The notes below the pieces were generated by a model that did no database searches, was not told the origin of the DNA, and worked only from the letters and a program-made list of their open reading frames with translations. 64,000 nucleotides of DNA from contig CAYWPC010000002.1 in the NCBI GenBank assembly GCA_964460075.1, forward strand, positions 62,001 to 126,000. Reading direction: 5' to 3'. This stretch comes from JAMBLL01 sp964460075. Its GTDB lineage: Bacteria > Actinomycetota > Acidimicrobiia > Spongiisociales > UBA5794. Positions 27,317-36,217 of the stretch are shown here, in pieces; within the stretch, counting starts at the first letter, position 1, and each line of letters begins with the position of its first letter. A program made the position numbers and the translations under genes.

Positions 27317-27399
27317 GGCTTAGACGGGAGGATAGGAAGGCATCCTGTCTGACTACCGTATCGACACGACCCGGACAGTACTTGAGAGGTTTTGTTGAA

Positions 27400-27957
27400 A
27401 TGTTTTCAGACCCGAAAGCTGCCCTAATCGCTCATCTCATAGCGAACGCCGTGAGGACCGATGGCCCGTTTGTCCTGCGATCAGGTGAGACGTCGGGCTG
27501 GTACATCGATGCCAGGCAGACGACGTACTCGGGCGAAGGTGCCCGCTGTGTCGGTGCAGCGGTCCTCGCCGTGATACCAGAGGACGTCGACGCTGTCGGT
27601 GGAATGACCATGGGCGCGGACCCGATCGCTGTTGCGACCACCATGACCGCAGCGGAGTCTGGCAGAACACTCGCTGCGTTCTCGGTTCGCAAGCACGCTA
27701 AGGATCACGGTACAGGTGGGAGACTGGTGGGTCCGATCGGACCTGGAGCAAGGGTTGTCGCGCTTGAGGACACCACGACAACGGGCAGCGCTCTCGGTGA
27801 AGCGATCGAAGCTCTGCGCGACGCTGGCGTGGAGGTGGTTTCGGCTGTGGCGCTCGTCGACCGGTCGAACGGAGCGACAGCTATGCGGATGGATAAGCTC
27901 GAAGTTCCCTATCTTGGTCTCGTGACGCCTGCCGATCTTGGAGTATCAAGCCCCTGA
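27400..27957 (+). CDS. pyrE: Orotate phosphoribosyltransferase
   Basis: 185 residues from the ATG at 27400 (GAGAGG ribosome site); a longer frame to 27133 is not family sequence. The PRPP-binding motif VVALEDTTTTGSAL (about 122-135) replaces the more common DDVxTTG with EDTTTTG. The flexible loop FSVRKHAKDHGTGG and FVLRSGETSGWYIDAR are present. It converts orotate and PRPP to OMP in pyrimidine synthesis. The stop overlaps the next start (TGATG). Confidence 0.9.
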   Translation: MFSDPKAALIAHLIANAVRTDGPFVLRSGETSGWYIDARQTTYSGEGARCVGAAVLAVIPEDVDAVGGMTMGADPIAVATTMTAAESGRTLAAFSVRKHAKDHGTGGRLVGPIGPGARVVALEDTTTTGSALGEAIEALRDAGVEVVSAVALVDRSNGATAMRMDKLEVPYLGLVTPADLGVSSP

Positions 27958-28607
27958 TGCGTGTGTACCGTTCGCCTCTCCGCCTTTTCCTATTCGGTGT
28001 CGTCGGGTTGTTGCTCATGATCGCCGCAGCCGATGTGATGTTCGGACAGTGGATCTCCACACCACCTGAGAGCACCGACGGCATCCTCACGACACGAGGG
28101 CTGGCCCAGCAGCGCGGAGATTTCGTCTGGGGCATAGCCATGATTGGTGTGGGTGCGCTGCTCTTCGGACGGGGTGTGATCGAGTTGATTCGTCGCAGAC
28201 CCCGAATCCGTTTGTGCAAGGACGGTATTGCTATGGCCATCGGCGTGACGGGGAAGGATGTGGTGTTGCCGTGGGAGAAGATCGAAGCAGTGTGGAGTGG
28301 TGTCGAAACCGATCCGTACGATGGTGGCTCCCGCGATCGGTTGTTCGTGAAGCTTCGCGACAGGAGCGATCTTCCCGAGCAGTTCGTCGGCGCCACATGG
28401 AACGGCACGATCCTCACGATGGACGCTCACGACTGGTCGAAGCCGGTGACAGAGGCAACCCTTGCCGCACAAGGCGGGCTCGATCATTACCGGCGTGTGC
28501 GGGCCATCACGGAGATGGAGGAGCCGTCGCTCGTGTGGGAGACGAGTGTGGCGAAGACCACGGATCCCGAAGACGACGATGTGACAAGTGAGGGGGAGGT
28601 CTCGTGA
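27957..28607 (+). CDS. Two-TM membrane protein with PH-like C-terminal domain
   Basis: 216 residues starting on the pyrE stop (TGATG). Two hydrophobic segments (about 8-28 and 58-76) are followed by RRRPRIRLCKDGIAM and LPWEKIEAVWSGV, a pattern seen in small membrane-anchored PH-like (bPH) domains, and an acidic tail. Function unknown. It lies between pyrE and nfo with overlaps at both ends, so it is co-expressed. Confidence 0.65.
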   Translation: MRVYRSPLRLFLFGVVGLLLMIAAADVMFGQWISTPPESTDGILTTRGLAQQRGDFVWGIAMIGVGALLFGRGVIELIRRRPRIRLCKDGIAMAIGVTGKDVVLPWEKIEAVWSGVETDPYDGGSRDRLFVKLRDRSDLPEQFVGATWNGTILTMDAHDWSKPVTEATLAAQGGLDHYRRVRAITEMEEPSLVWETSVAKTTDPEDDDVTSEGEVS

Positions 28608-29362
28608 TCATTGGATCTCATGTGAGTCCGAAGCAGCCGCTCGTCGAGGCTGAGACACGCGGGGCCGACGCCGTCCAGATCTTCGTGTCGAACCCACAGC
28701 AGTGGAAGGCGCCGCTGGCTCGTGACGACGCCGATGTGTTGAAGGCTTCACCGATCGATTTCTATGTGCATGCCCCGTATCTGTTGAACCTTGCATCGCC
28801 GAACAACCGTGTGCGCATCCCTTCGCGCAAGGCACTTGCTCAAACCGTGGCCGCTGCTGAGACGATCGGTGCGATGGGTGTGATTGTTCATGGTGGAAGT
28901 GTTGGGCCAGATGAGGATGTGGCGATTGGCTTCGAGCGGTGGCGCAAGGCGCTCGACTCGTTCGACGTGACGGTCCCTGTCCTTGTTGAGAATACCGCAG
29001 GACGTGGGCACACGGTGATGCAGGATTTGAACAACTACGGCCCACTGTGGGAATCGATCGGCGACCGGAATGTTGGTGTCTGTCTCGATACGTGCCACAC
29101 GTGGGCGTCAGGTGCGGACATGGAGACAGCGGTCGAGGTGGTGACGCGGTTGACGGGCGGCATTGCGCTCGTGCACGGGAACGACTCGCGAGATGAGGCA
29201 GGCTCGAACCGTGACCGCCACGCCAATTTCGGTGAGGGCCACATCCCAGAGGATCTCCTCGTAGGCATCATCCGAGCCGCCGGCGCTCCCGTGATTGTGG
29301 AAACACCGGGTGACGCCCCAGGCCAGACCGCGGACATCGCCTGGCTCCGCGCCCGCCTCTAG
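28604..29362 (+). CDS. nfo: Endonuclease IV (AP endonuclease)
   Basis: 252 residues, GTG start overlapping the previous stop. TIM-barrel AP endonuclease with zinc-site motifs FYVHAPYLLNLASPN, VIVHGGSVG, VLVENTAGRG, GVCLDTCHTWASG, VHGNDSRDEAGSNRDRHANFGEGHI and a final ETPG. It cuts abasic sites in DNA repair. Three bases after its stop lies the first copy of the 44-bp palindromic repeat. Confidence 0.95.
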   Translation: MIIGSHVSPKQPLVEAETRGADAVQIFVSNPQQWKAPLARDDADVLKASPIDFYVHAPYLLNLASPNNRVRIPSRKALAQTVAAAETIGAMGVIVHGGSVGPDEDVAIGFERWRKALDSFDVTVPVLVENTAGRGHTVMQDLNNYGPLWESIGDRNVGVCLDTCHTWASGADMETAVEVVTRLTGGIALVHGNDSRDEAGSNRDRHANFGEGHIPEDLLVGIIRAAGAPVIVETPGDAPGQTADIAWLRARL

Positions 29363-29365
29363 GAG

Positions 29366-29409
29366 TCTGGCGTAGGAATCCGCAATATGTTGCGTAGATC
29401 TACGCCAGA
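29366..29409. repeat. 44-bp palindromic dispersed repeat, copy 1
   Basis: Begins TCTGGCGTAGGAATCCGCAA and ends ATCTACGCCAGA around the core GCAATATGTTGC. The halves match except for six positions in the middle of the arms and one in the core. It fills the space between the convergent nfo and ABC-F gene ends, 3 and 20 bases away. Confidence 0.9.
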
Positions 29410-29429
29410 GACCCACAGGCGGGTTCCGG

Positions 29430-30917
29430 TCAGGGGGTGAGCCCGATCTCACTCACCGTCCAGGTCGTGTTCGTCACTTCTCCTGCGAGAGCGTCGTCAT
29501 GGGTGATCAACAGCAGCGCGCCTTCGTACAGCGTGAGTGCGGCCTCGAGTCGCTCGATGGACGGCAGGTCAAGGTGATTCGTCGGTTCGTCGAGGGCGAG
29601 TAGCCATTTTGGTGTTCCAAGCCCGAGTGCCAACGCCACCTTTCTTGCTTCACCAGGCGACGGCTGTTCCGATGCGAGAAGTGCACCTGGATCGGAGCCG
29701 AGCAAAGCAACGATCGACATGACTCGTCCGCGCTCACCAGAGGGGAGGGTGGCGACGGTGTCGAGCCAGGCACGACCTTGAGCGGCCGACGTCTCCTGAG
29801 AAAGTAGGAGAACCCGATCCGCGGGGATTGTGGCAGCCGTAACGAGGTGGTTGAGAAGCGACGTCTTCCCGATTCCGTTTGGTCCAGCAATACGTATCCG
29901 ATCGGCCCGCCGGATGGCAACGCCTGCTTCGAAGAGGTGCTGGCTACCTGCCGTGACGGGTCCCGCGTATCGGAGGAGGAACTCCTTGTTCGCTGGAGCA
30001 AAGTCGAAGGTGATCGCGCCTCCCAACTCCTTCTCTATCGGTAGGGCGTCGATATCCGATCGAAGGTCTCTCATCGAGTTCGTGATGGTGGTAACTGTCT
30101 GCGCTCCTGTCTTTTGGCCTCGCTCGTGCTTGTAGGACGCGGCAGTCCCCCTGGTATCGAGGTCATGCTTCCCGGCTGCGCGCCGCTCCCGGATTCGCTT
30201 TGCGTCCTGGTGCGCCGTCTTGCGATGCTGATCGTCAAGACGACGAGCCAACTTCGTATGGTCGGCCTTCATCCTCTCGAGCTTGTCTGCCCGTTGGGAC
30301 GCACGTGCAGTCCATTCTCGGTGTGCAATGTCGTACGAGCCGTTCCAGAGTTCGACGGTGCCGCGGCTGATTCGAAGCGTCCTCGCCGTGAGATCGTTCA
30401 GAAGGGATCGGTCGTGCGACACGACCACCCCGCAGCCACGAAATGTGCCAAGCGCGGAGACGAGCAGATCGCGCCCTTCAGAGTCGAGGTGGTTGGTTGG
30501 CTCGTCGAGAAGAAGAACGTCTGGATCCCTGACGAGCGACGCCCCGATCTGCCATCGCTTTCGCTCGCCTGGTGACAAGGTATTCCAGCGGTCGAGGCCA
30601 GACCCGTCGAGGTTGAGCGCAGCTCGCAGTCGAATAGCGTCGCGGTCCCATGCCAGTGCGAAGGCACCGATATCGTCGGTGAGGTTGTCGACGCGCTGGG
30701 AGCAGAGAACAGGAGCCAATCCGGAGGGCTCGACGATGACCGACCCGGAATCGGGCGGATGACTCCCCGTGATAAGGGATAACAGCGTGGACTTTCCTGC
30801 ACCGTTGGCACCTACGAGGCCTGTCCACCCGTGGCCGAGGTCGACTGTTGCGTCGACGATGACTGGTGTGGCTGACGAGTATGAGAAGAAAACGTGTGAG
30901 AAATGGATGGCAGACAA
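29430..30917 (-). CDS. ABC-F family ATPase (ribosome-associated)
   Basis: 495 residues with two ABC domains and no membrane segments. NBD1 Walker A GANGAGKST, signature LSPGERKRW and LLDEPTNHLD; an interdomain linker (about 205-290) rich in Arg/Lys; NBD2 Walker A GPNGIGKTSL, signature QPSPGEARK and LALDEPTNHLD. ABC-F proteins act on the ribosome as translation factors or antibiotic protectors. Which role applies cannot be decided here. Flanked by repeat copies 1 and 2. Confidence 0.9.
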   Translation of the reverse strand: MSAIHFSHVFFSYSSATPVIVDATVDLGHGWTGLVGANGAGKSTLLSLITGSHPPDSGSVIVEPSGLAPVLCSQRVDNLTDDIGAFALAWDRDAIRLRAALNLDGSGLDRWNTLSPGERKRWQIGASLVRDPDVLLLDEPTNHLDSEGRDLLVSALGTFRGCGVVVSHDRSLLNDLTARTLRISRGTVELWNGSYDIAHREWTARASQRADKLERMKADHTKLARRLDDQHRKTAHQDAKRIRERRAAGKHDLDTRGTAASYKHERGQKTGAQTVTTITNSMRDLRSDIDALPIEKELGGAITFDFAPANKEFLLRYAGPVTAGSQHLFEAGVAIRRADRIRIAGPNGIGKTSLLNHLVTAATIPADRVLLLSQETSAAQGRAWLDTVATLPSGERGRVMSIVALLGSDPGALLASEQPSPGEARKVALALGLGTPKWLLALDEPTNHLDLPSIERLEAALTLYEGALLLITHDDALAGEVTNTTWTVSEIGLTP

Positions 30918-31031
30918 GACAACTCCCCAGATAGGGCGGGCACAATGCCCGGAGGTGGCGATTCCTCAGTTGATCCTTGTCATGCGTTCCCGTTCGGCGA
31001 CCAGGGCAGTGTAACGTCCGATTCCTAGGCG

Positions 31032-31075
31032 TCTTGCGTAGGAAACCGCAATATGTTGCGGCAATCTACGCCAGA
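31032..31075. repeat. 44-bp palindromic dispersed repeat, copy 2
   Basis: Begins TCTTGCGTAGGAAACCGCAA and ends AATCTACGCCAGA around GCAATATGTTGC. It lies in the spacer after the ABC-F start and 6 bases from the ino1 stop, so it is at the 3' end of ino1. Its T at position 4 is shared with the reverse complement of copy 3. Confidence 0.9.
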
Positions 31076-31081
31076 GACCTG

Positions 31082-32191
31082 TCAGTCTGCGAGGAAGTTG
31101 GCGAGGTCTTTCGCAGTGCGGTCATCGCCTTGTATGAACGCTTCGACGTTGTCGTGCGCGACGCTGTCGTGGTACTGCACCGATGGTGACTTCATGAAGT
31201 ATGAAGACGGTGCAAGTAAGGGACCCTTCATGCCGCGGTCGAGTGCGATCTTGGCGCAACGTACCGCATCGATGATCACACCCGCCGAGTTCGGGGAATC
31301 CCAGACCTCGAGCTTCATCTCGACGTTGAGCGGTACATCACCAAAGGATGTGCCCTCGAGGCGAATGTAGGCCCATTTGCGGTCCGTGAGCCACGGCACA
31401 TGGTCGGATGGTCCGATGTGAACCCTGTCCGAATTGATCTTCTCCTCGATCTGGCTCGTGACCGACTGCGTCTTCGATATCTTCTTTGAGATGAGTCGCT
31501 CGCGCTCCAACATGTTCATGAAGTCCATGTTGCCGCCGAAGTTCAACTGGTACGTGTTGTCGATGTGAACGCCACGGTCCTCAAACAGACGGGCCAATTG
31601 ACGGTGAACAATGGTTGCACCGACCTGGGACTTGATGTCATCGCCGACGATCGGAAGGCCAGCGTCGACGAACTTCTGTGCCCAAACAGGATCCGAAGCA
31701 ATGAATACCGGGATGGCGTTCACGAAGGCGACACCGGCATCGAGGGCGGCCTGGGCGTAAAACTTCGTTGCTCTTTCAGAACCGACAGGGAGGTAGGAGA
31801 CAAGCACATCGGCCTCTGCATCCTTGAGTGCCTGCACGATGTCAACCGGCGCTGCTGGGGATTCCTCGACCTGGTCAACGTAATACTTTCCAAGACCGTC
31901 AAGAGTCGGGCCGCGAAGAACCTCCACGTCGAGATCTCCGACCTCTGCGAACTGGATGGTGTTGTTCTGGCCACCCCACATGGCCTTTGCCACGTCCTGG
32001 CCGACCTTGGTGGCATCGACATCGAATGCAGCAACGAACGCAACATCACCGACGTGATATCCGCCGAGATCGACATGCATCAGGCCAGGGACCTTCAGAT
32101 CCCTATCGGCATCCTTGTAGTACTCGACGCCCTGAATGAGCGAGTTTGCGCAGTTGCCGAGTCCTGCAATAGCTACACGTACCTTGGACAT
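31082..32191 (-). CDS. ino1: myo-Inositol-1-phosphate synthase
   Basis: 369 residues, start preceded by AGGAGGACAT. N-terminal NAD-binding VAIAGLGNCANSLIQGVEYY, then VLVSYLPVGSERATKFYAQAAL, NAIPVF, DDIKSQVGATIVHRQLA and LNFGGNMDF. Matches the short actinobacterial type. It converts glucose-6-phosphate to inositol-1-phosphate, the entry to phosphatidylinositol and mycothiol. Cotranscribed with the PadR regulator 18 bases upstream, as in mycobacteria. Confidence 0.96.
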   Translation of the reverse strand: MSKVRVAIAGLGNCANSLIQGVEYYKDADRDLKVPGLMHVDLGGYHVGDVAFVAAFDVDATKVGQDVAKAMWGGQNNTIQFAEVGDLDVEVLRGPTLDGLGKYYVDQVEESPAAPVDIVQALKDAEADVLVSYLPVGSERATKFYAQAALDAGVAFVNAIPVFIASDPVWAQKFVDAGLPIVGDDIKSQVGATIVHRQLARLFEDRGVHIDNTYQLNFGGNMDFMNMLERERLISKKISKTQSVTSQIEEKINSDRVHIGPSDHVPWLTDRKWAYIRLEGTSFGDVPLNVEMKLEVWDSPNSAGVIIDAVRCAKIALDRGMKGPLLAPSSYFMKSPSVQYHDSVAHDNVEAFIQGDDRTAKDLANFLAD

Positions 32192-32209
32192 ATGTCCTCC
32201 TGTGGTTCC

Positions 32210-32728
32210 CTAAGTCGCTGAGGCAACGCCACGCTCTGCGGCCACGAGACCGTCGAGCCAGGCGATGTCAGATTCGGTCGACCGCATGGCATGCTCCATC
32301 AGTGCAAGCCGATAGCGGTCTTGATTCTCTGTGTTCGATCGGGCGTCGATGAGGATCTGACGCGCCGTCTTGAGATGTGCTGATAGCTTCGCCCGTCGAG
32401 ATTCCAGCACCTGCACCCTGCGTTCGCGGGGGAGGCGACCGAGGAATGCGAGCCTGATCTGAAAGGCCCGATCCGTCTCGCTTGCGTCGGGATCTGCATG
32501 GAGCAATGTTGCGAAGATCTCATGGCCTTCGTCCGTGATCTCGTACGCCTTGCGGCGACCGCTCCCACTGATTGCTTCGATCGCCCCTCGCTTCTCGAGT
32601 CGGCGGAGGGCCGGGTACAGCGAGCCGAAGGACACCTTCCAGAACCCGAGTTCGCCCAAGGCGCGCTTGAGTTCGTACCCATGGCGGGCACGCTCTATCA
32701 AAAGGCCGAGAACTGCGAAATCGAGCAC
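32210..32728 (-). CDS. PadR-family transcriptional regulator of ino1
   Basis: 172 residues from a GTG at 32728 behind GGAG; a TTG at 32740 lies against the operator and is less likely. The winged helix has VLGLLIERARHGYELKRAL, FGSLYPALRRLEKRGAIEA and GRRKAYEITDEG; the C-terminal PadR helices serve dimerisation. A similar PadR gene precedes ino1 in mycobacteria. The dyad just upstream suggests autoregulation and control of ino1. Confidence 0.88.
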   Translation of the reverse strand: MLDFAVLGLLIERARHGYELKRALGELGFWKVSFGSLYPALRRLEKRGAIEAISGSGRRKAYEITDEGHEIFATLLHADPDASETDRAFQIRLAFLGRLPRERRVQVLESRRAKLSAHLKTARQILIDARSNTENQDRYRLALMEHAMRSTESDIAWLDGLVAAERGVASAT

Positions 32729-32740
32729 CGATCGCTCCAA

Positions 32741-32782
32741 CTATATCGTTTCGATACATGAGTATATATCGAAACGATATAG
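32741..32782. promoter_or_regulatory. Twin dyad operator/promoter of padR-ino1
   Basis: CTATATCGTTTCGATA (32741-32756) and its exact reverse complement TATCGAAACGATATAG (32767-32782) are separated by 10 bases. Each arm is itself a dyad (TATCG-TTT-CGATA and TATCG-AAA-CGATA), giving two operator half-sites about two helical turns apart. It lies 13 bases from the regulator start, overlapping where the promoter must be. Confidence 0.75.
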
Positions 32783-32919
32783 AACACCAGGCGGCTCACG
32801 CTTCTCGCGAAACTTTCCCCAGACGCGGGACGCTTCATGGTCCCTCGCAGCGACTATGGCCGTGTCTCTACGGTGATCGACTCACCCACCAGACAAATGC
32901 CGTGGAGGAAGACAGCTGC

Positions 32920-34608
32920 TCAGCTGAGGCCGACGACGTTGCCATCCTCGTCGATATCGATCGAGTGTGCCGCTGGGTGGAGACCGAGGCCAGGCATTCG
33001 GTTGATCGACCCTGTGAGTGGAAGTACGAAACCGGCGCCGGCAACGAGCTGCACCTCGCGCACAGGCAGTGTCCACCCGGTCGGTGCGCCAAGAAGCGCA
33101 GGGTTGTGGCTGAAGGAGTACTGCGTCTTCGCCATGCAGATAGGGAGGTTGCCATATCCGTGAGCCTCGTAGTCGGCCAGTTGACGTTTGGCCTTAATGT
33201 CGTACTCGACTCCGTCAGCACCGTACACCTTGGTTGCGATCGTCTCGATCTTGTCGGTGAGGCTCATGTCCTGCCGGTACAACGGCACGAAGTTCGAACC
33301 TTCCTTTGCAGCGCCACGGACGGCCTCTGCAAGGGCGACCATGCCCTTGGCTCCTCCGTTGTGCGGATCCGCGATTGCCCATATGGCATGCTCTTCCTCC
33401 GCAATGGCGCCGATCGCTGCATGCTCCGATGCGTGATCGGTGGGGAAACTATTGACGGCAACCACTGGCGTGACGCCGTGCTGTCGAACATTCGCGATGT
33501 GTCTGCGGAGGTTGTCGGCTCCAGCCATCACATCATCGGGGTGTTCCCTAACCATCTCGTCGGGGAGCGGCTTGCCCGCTTTGACACTGAACTTCCCTGA
33601 GTTCAGCTTCAGGGCGCGAACCGTTGCGACGATTACCGCAACGTCTGGTGACATACCAGATGCTGCACACTTGAGATTGAAGAACTTCTCGGCGCCAACG
33701 TCGGATCCAAAACCCGCTTCCGTGATGAGATAGTCCCCGCTACGTATGCCGATCTGATCGGCAACGATTGATGAGTTTCCATGCGCAATGTTGGCGAACG
33801 GACCGGTGTGGATCAGCGCGGGTGTTCCCTCAAGCGTTTGCATGAGATTCGGGTTGAGAGCATCCTTGAGAAGAACCGCCATCGCGCCTGCTCCCTTCAC
33901 ATCCTCCGCCGTGACCGGCTTCTTGTGTCGGTCGTAACCGATAACGATTCTGCCGAGACGCTCTCTGAGGTCCTTCAGGCCCGTCGCGAGGCCGAGGACA
34001 GCCATGAGCTCGGATGCGGCCGTGATGTCGAAGCCCCCCTCGCGCGGAATCCCGTCAAGCGTGGTTCCGAGGCCAACCACGATGTTGCGCAGCGACCGAT
34101 CGTTCACGTCCATGACTCGGCGCCACGTCACGCGCTTCACGTTGATTGACAACTGGTTGCCCTGGTAGATGTGATTGTCGATCAGCGCGGACAGCAGGTT
34201 GTTCGCGGCGGTGATGGCGTGAAAGTCACCGGTCAGATGGAGGTTCATCTCCTCCATAGGCACGACCTGTGAGTAGCCACCACCGGCGGCGCCGCCCTTG
34301 ATGCCGAACGTCGGTCCGAGTGAGGGCTGGCGAAGCGTGAGCACAGCTCGTTCGTCAAGCAGCTTGAATCCTTGGGCGAGGCCTACCGAAACCGTGGTCT
34401 TGCCCTCCCCGAACGGCGTAGGGTTCACGGCCGTGACGAGAACATACTTGGCGCGAGGCTCATTCATCTCGTCGAGAGCACCGAGATGTATCTTCGCCAT
34501 TCCCGTGCCACGCTGTTCGACGTAGGCCGGAGGGATACCCATGTCCTCTGCAACGTCGGTTATCGGGCGGAGTTCGGCTGCTCTGGCGATTTCGAGATCT
34601 GTACGCAT
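32920..34608 (-). CDS. fhs: Formate-tetrahydrofolate ligase
   Basis: 562 residues from the ATG at 34608; MRTDLEIARAAELRPI is the family N-terminus, so the frame's extension to 35292 is not used. ATP-site PTPFGEGKTTVSVGLAQG, LRQPSLGPTFGIKGGAAGGGYSQV and HNPALLGAPTGW near the end are diagnostic. It makes 10-formyl-THF from formate, ATP and THF. Neighbouring genes encode formate dehydrogenase and its maturation proteins, so it links formate oxidation with the folate pool. Confidence 0.97.
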   Translation of the reverse strand: MRTDLEIARAAELRPITDVAEDMGIPPAYVEQRGTGMAKIHLGALDEMNEPRAKYVLVTAVNPTPFGEGKTTVSVGLAQGFKLLDERAVLTLRQPSLGPTFGIKGGAAGGGYSQVVPMEEMNLHLTGDFHAITAANNLLSALIDNHIYQGNQLSINVKRVTWRRVMDVNDRSLRNIVVGLGTTLDGIPREGGFDITAASELMAVLGLATGLKDLRERLGRIVIGYDRHKKPVTAEDVKGAGAMAVLLKDALNPNLMQTLEGTPALIHTGPFANIAHGNSSIVADQIGIRSGDYLITEAGFGSDVGAEKFFNLKCAASGMSPDVAVIVATVRALKLNSGKFSVKAGKPLPDEMVREHPDDVMAGADNLRRHIANVRQHGVTPVVAVNSFPTDHASEHAAIGAIAEEEHAIWAIADPHNGGAKGMVALAEAVRGAAKEGSNFVPLYRQDMSLTDKIETIATKVYGADGVEYDIKAKRQLADYEAHGYGNLPICMAKTQYSFSHNPALLGAPTGWTLPVREVQLVAGAGFVLPLTGSINRMPGLGLHPAAHSIDIDEDGNVVGLS

Positions 34609-34692
34609 GGCGATAACGCTAGCTAGTTGTGCTTGCATAGTCAGCGTCCGCACCGCCTTGTGCGGTCCATCCTCGGGAGGCAAGACGATGAG

Positions 34693-35283
34693 ATGGGTAC
34701 GATGATCAGCAACACTCTCGGCGTCGTGCTCGCCGGTGGCGCAAGCACCCGGATGGGTAGGGACAAGGCTGTGCTCGAGTTTGAAGGAGCAACGCTGCTC
34801 GAGCGAGCAGCCGCAACGATGGCTGATGTATTCACCACGGTTGTAGTCAGCGGCGGACCGATCGCACCAATGGGCATAGCGCGCGTCCCCGATGGAGTTC
34901 ATGGCGGCGGTCCGCTGGCCGGCCTCGACGCCGCCTACGGCGTGGCAGCTGGCCGAGCGGTGTTTCTCCTTGCGCTCGACATGCCGTTCGTCGACGCGCC
35001 AACGATACGCGCCATTGCCGAAACGGCCGTGCCATCGCATGGTGCGCGCATCCCACTGACAGAGGACACACGCCAGCCACTGTGCGCCCTTTACGGAAGT
35101 GGCCTCGGCTCGCTCGCGCATCGACACCTCAAGTGCCAAGACAGGTCGATGGCGGGTTTCATCTCCGACATCGACGCAGCCGAGTTCGTTGACATGGACA
35201 CTTCCAAGTTCATGAACATCAACACGGTTGAAGATCTCAAAGCTGCGCGTCTGCGATCCGGTCCATCCCGCAATACGCATTGA
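34693..35283 (+). CDS. mobA: Molybdenum cofactor guanylyltransferase
   Basis: 196 residues from the ATG at 34693 behind GGGAGG. Nucleotidyltransferase signature LGVVLAGGASTRMGRDKAVL, then LALDMPFVDA and FMNINTVEDL near the end, as in MobA. It attaches GMP to molybdopterin to make the MGD form used by formate dehydrogenases. Divergent from fhs and overlapping the 3' end of fdhD by 47 bases. Confidence 0.9.
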   Translation: MGTMISNTLGVVLAGGASTRMGRDKAVLEFEGATLLERAAATMADVFTTVVVSGGPIAPMGIARVPDGVHGGGPLAGLDAAYGVAAGRAVFLLALDMPFVDAPTIRAIAETAVPSHGARIPLTEDTRQPLCALYGSGLGSLAHRHLKCQDRSMAGFISDIDAAEFVDMDTSKFMNINTVEDLKAARLRSGPSRNTH

Positions 35284-36031
35284 ACGTGTCATCTCGCACG
35301 AATCCGATCACGGTCATGGCGAGTTCTTCCCCGAGGTCGACCGCCAGTCCCGATGCGCCGGAGATCCCTCCGATAATGGGGATTCCGGCAACCGCAGCCT
35401 TCTGAACCATCTCAAAGCTGATCCGACCCGACACGAACAGGACGAGGTCACTCGGTGGCCATGCGGTTCTCGCCAGATGCCCGACGACCTTGTCAACAGC
35501 GTTGTGACGCCCGACATCCTCGAATATCGCGACGAGGTCACCTCCTGGCGTGAACGCGGCCGCAGCGTGAATACTCCCCGATTCTGCGAACGCGTTCTGG
35601 CGCTTCCGCATCGACTCTGGCAGTGACGAGATCACCCTCGGTGTGATCCGGGGGCCGGGACTCATCACCCTTGCAGCAATTCGCACAGCGTCGATCGAGG
35701 CCTTGCCGCAGACACCGCACGACGATGACGTGAAGAAGTTCCTCCGAAACTGCTCGGGGTCGACTCTCACTCCATCCTCAAGAACGATCAGATACCGGTC
35801 GCCGTCTCGCGGACCGTCGATCCGGTCGATCGACAGCACTTCGTGGGGGCCAACCACGATGCCCTCGGTGATGGCGAATCCCAACCCGAGTTCCTCGTCG
35901 TTTCCCGTAGTGCGCATGAGCACGGCGATCGGAACATCACCCAGCCGGAATTCGACAGGTGACTCATCGACGAGCTGGTCCTGCACGGACTCGTACGATC
36001 CGTTTCGGTATTGAACGATTTTCCTCTTCAC
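35237..36031 (-). CDS. fdhD: Formate dehydrogenase accessory sulfurtransferase FdhD
   Basis: 264 residues from a GTG at 36031 behind a G-rich site; the open frame to 36160 has no family sequence. Two catalytic cysteines in SSSCGVCGKAS (Cys105 and Cys108), then FEDVGRHNAVDKVVG and SGRISFEMVQKA, are FdhD signatures. It passes sulfur from a desulfurase to the Mo/W-bis-MGD cofactor, which FDH activity requires. It is the last gene of the fdh operon. Confidence 0.95.
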   Translation of the reverse strand: MKRKIVQYRNGSYESVQDQLVDESPVEFRLGDVPIAVLMRTTGNDEELGLGFAITEGIVVGPHEVLSIDRIDGPRDGDRYLIVLEDGVRVDPEQFRRNFFTSSSCGVCGKASIDAVRIAARVMSPGPRITPRVISSLPESMRKRQNAFAESGSIHAAAAFTPGGDLVAIFEDVGRHNAVDKVVGHLARTAWPPSDLVLFVSGRISFEMVQKAAVAGIPIIGGISGASGLAVDLGEELAMTVIGFVRDDTFNAYCGMDRIADAQL

Positions 36032-36121
36032 GTCGTCGCCCCCTGCCTCGCTATATAGAGCAGCATCGAACCATGAAGAGGCCTCCGACCATGCCTGGTT
36101 CGCAGGTTCGTGGTCACCTCT

Positions 36122-36204
36122 GGCTCGCAGGCTTGCCCGTCTCCCCTGAAGGGGGGACATTGTGGGTGGGCTCGTAGGCTCGCGTGTTCTCCCTTGAGGG
36201 GAGG
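36122..36204. repeat. Two tandem hairpin units downstream of the fdh Fe-S gene
   Basis: Two imperfect direct repeats of about 36 bp (36122-36157 and 36168-36204) share GGCTCG-AGGCT-G and each ends in a hairpin: CTCCCC-TGAA-GGGG and CTCCC-TTGA-GGGGAG. They lie between the fdh Fe-S gene stop and fdhD. They could be a terminator pair or mRNA processing signals. Confidence 0.45.
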
Positions 36205-36217
36205 CTTGTCGAGTGGA

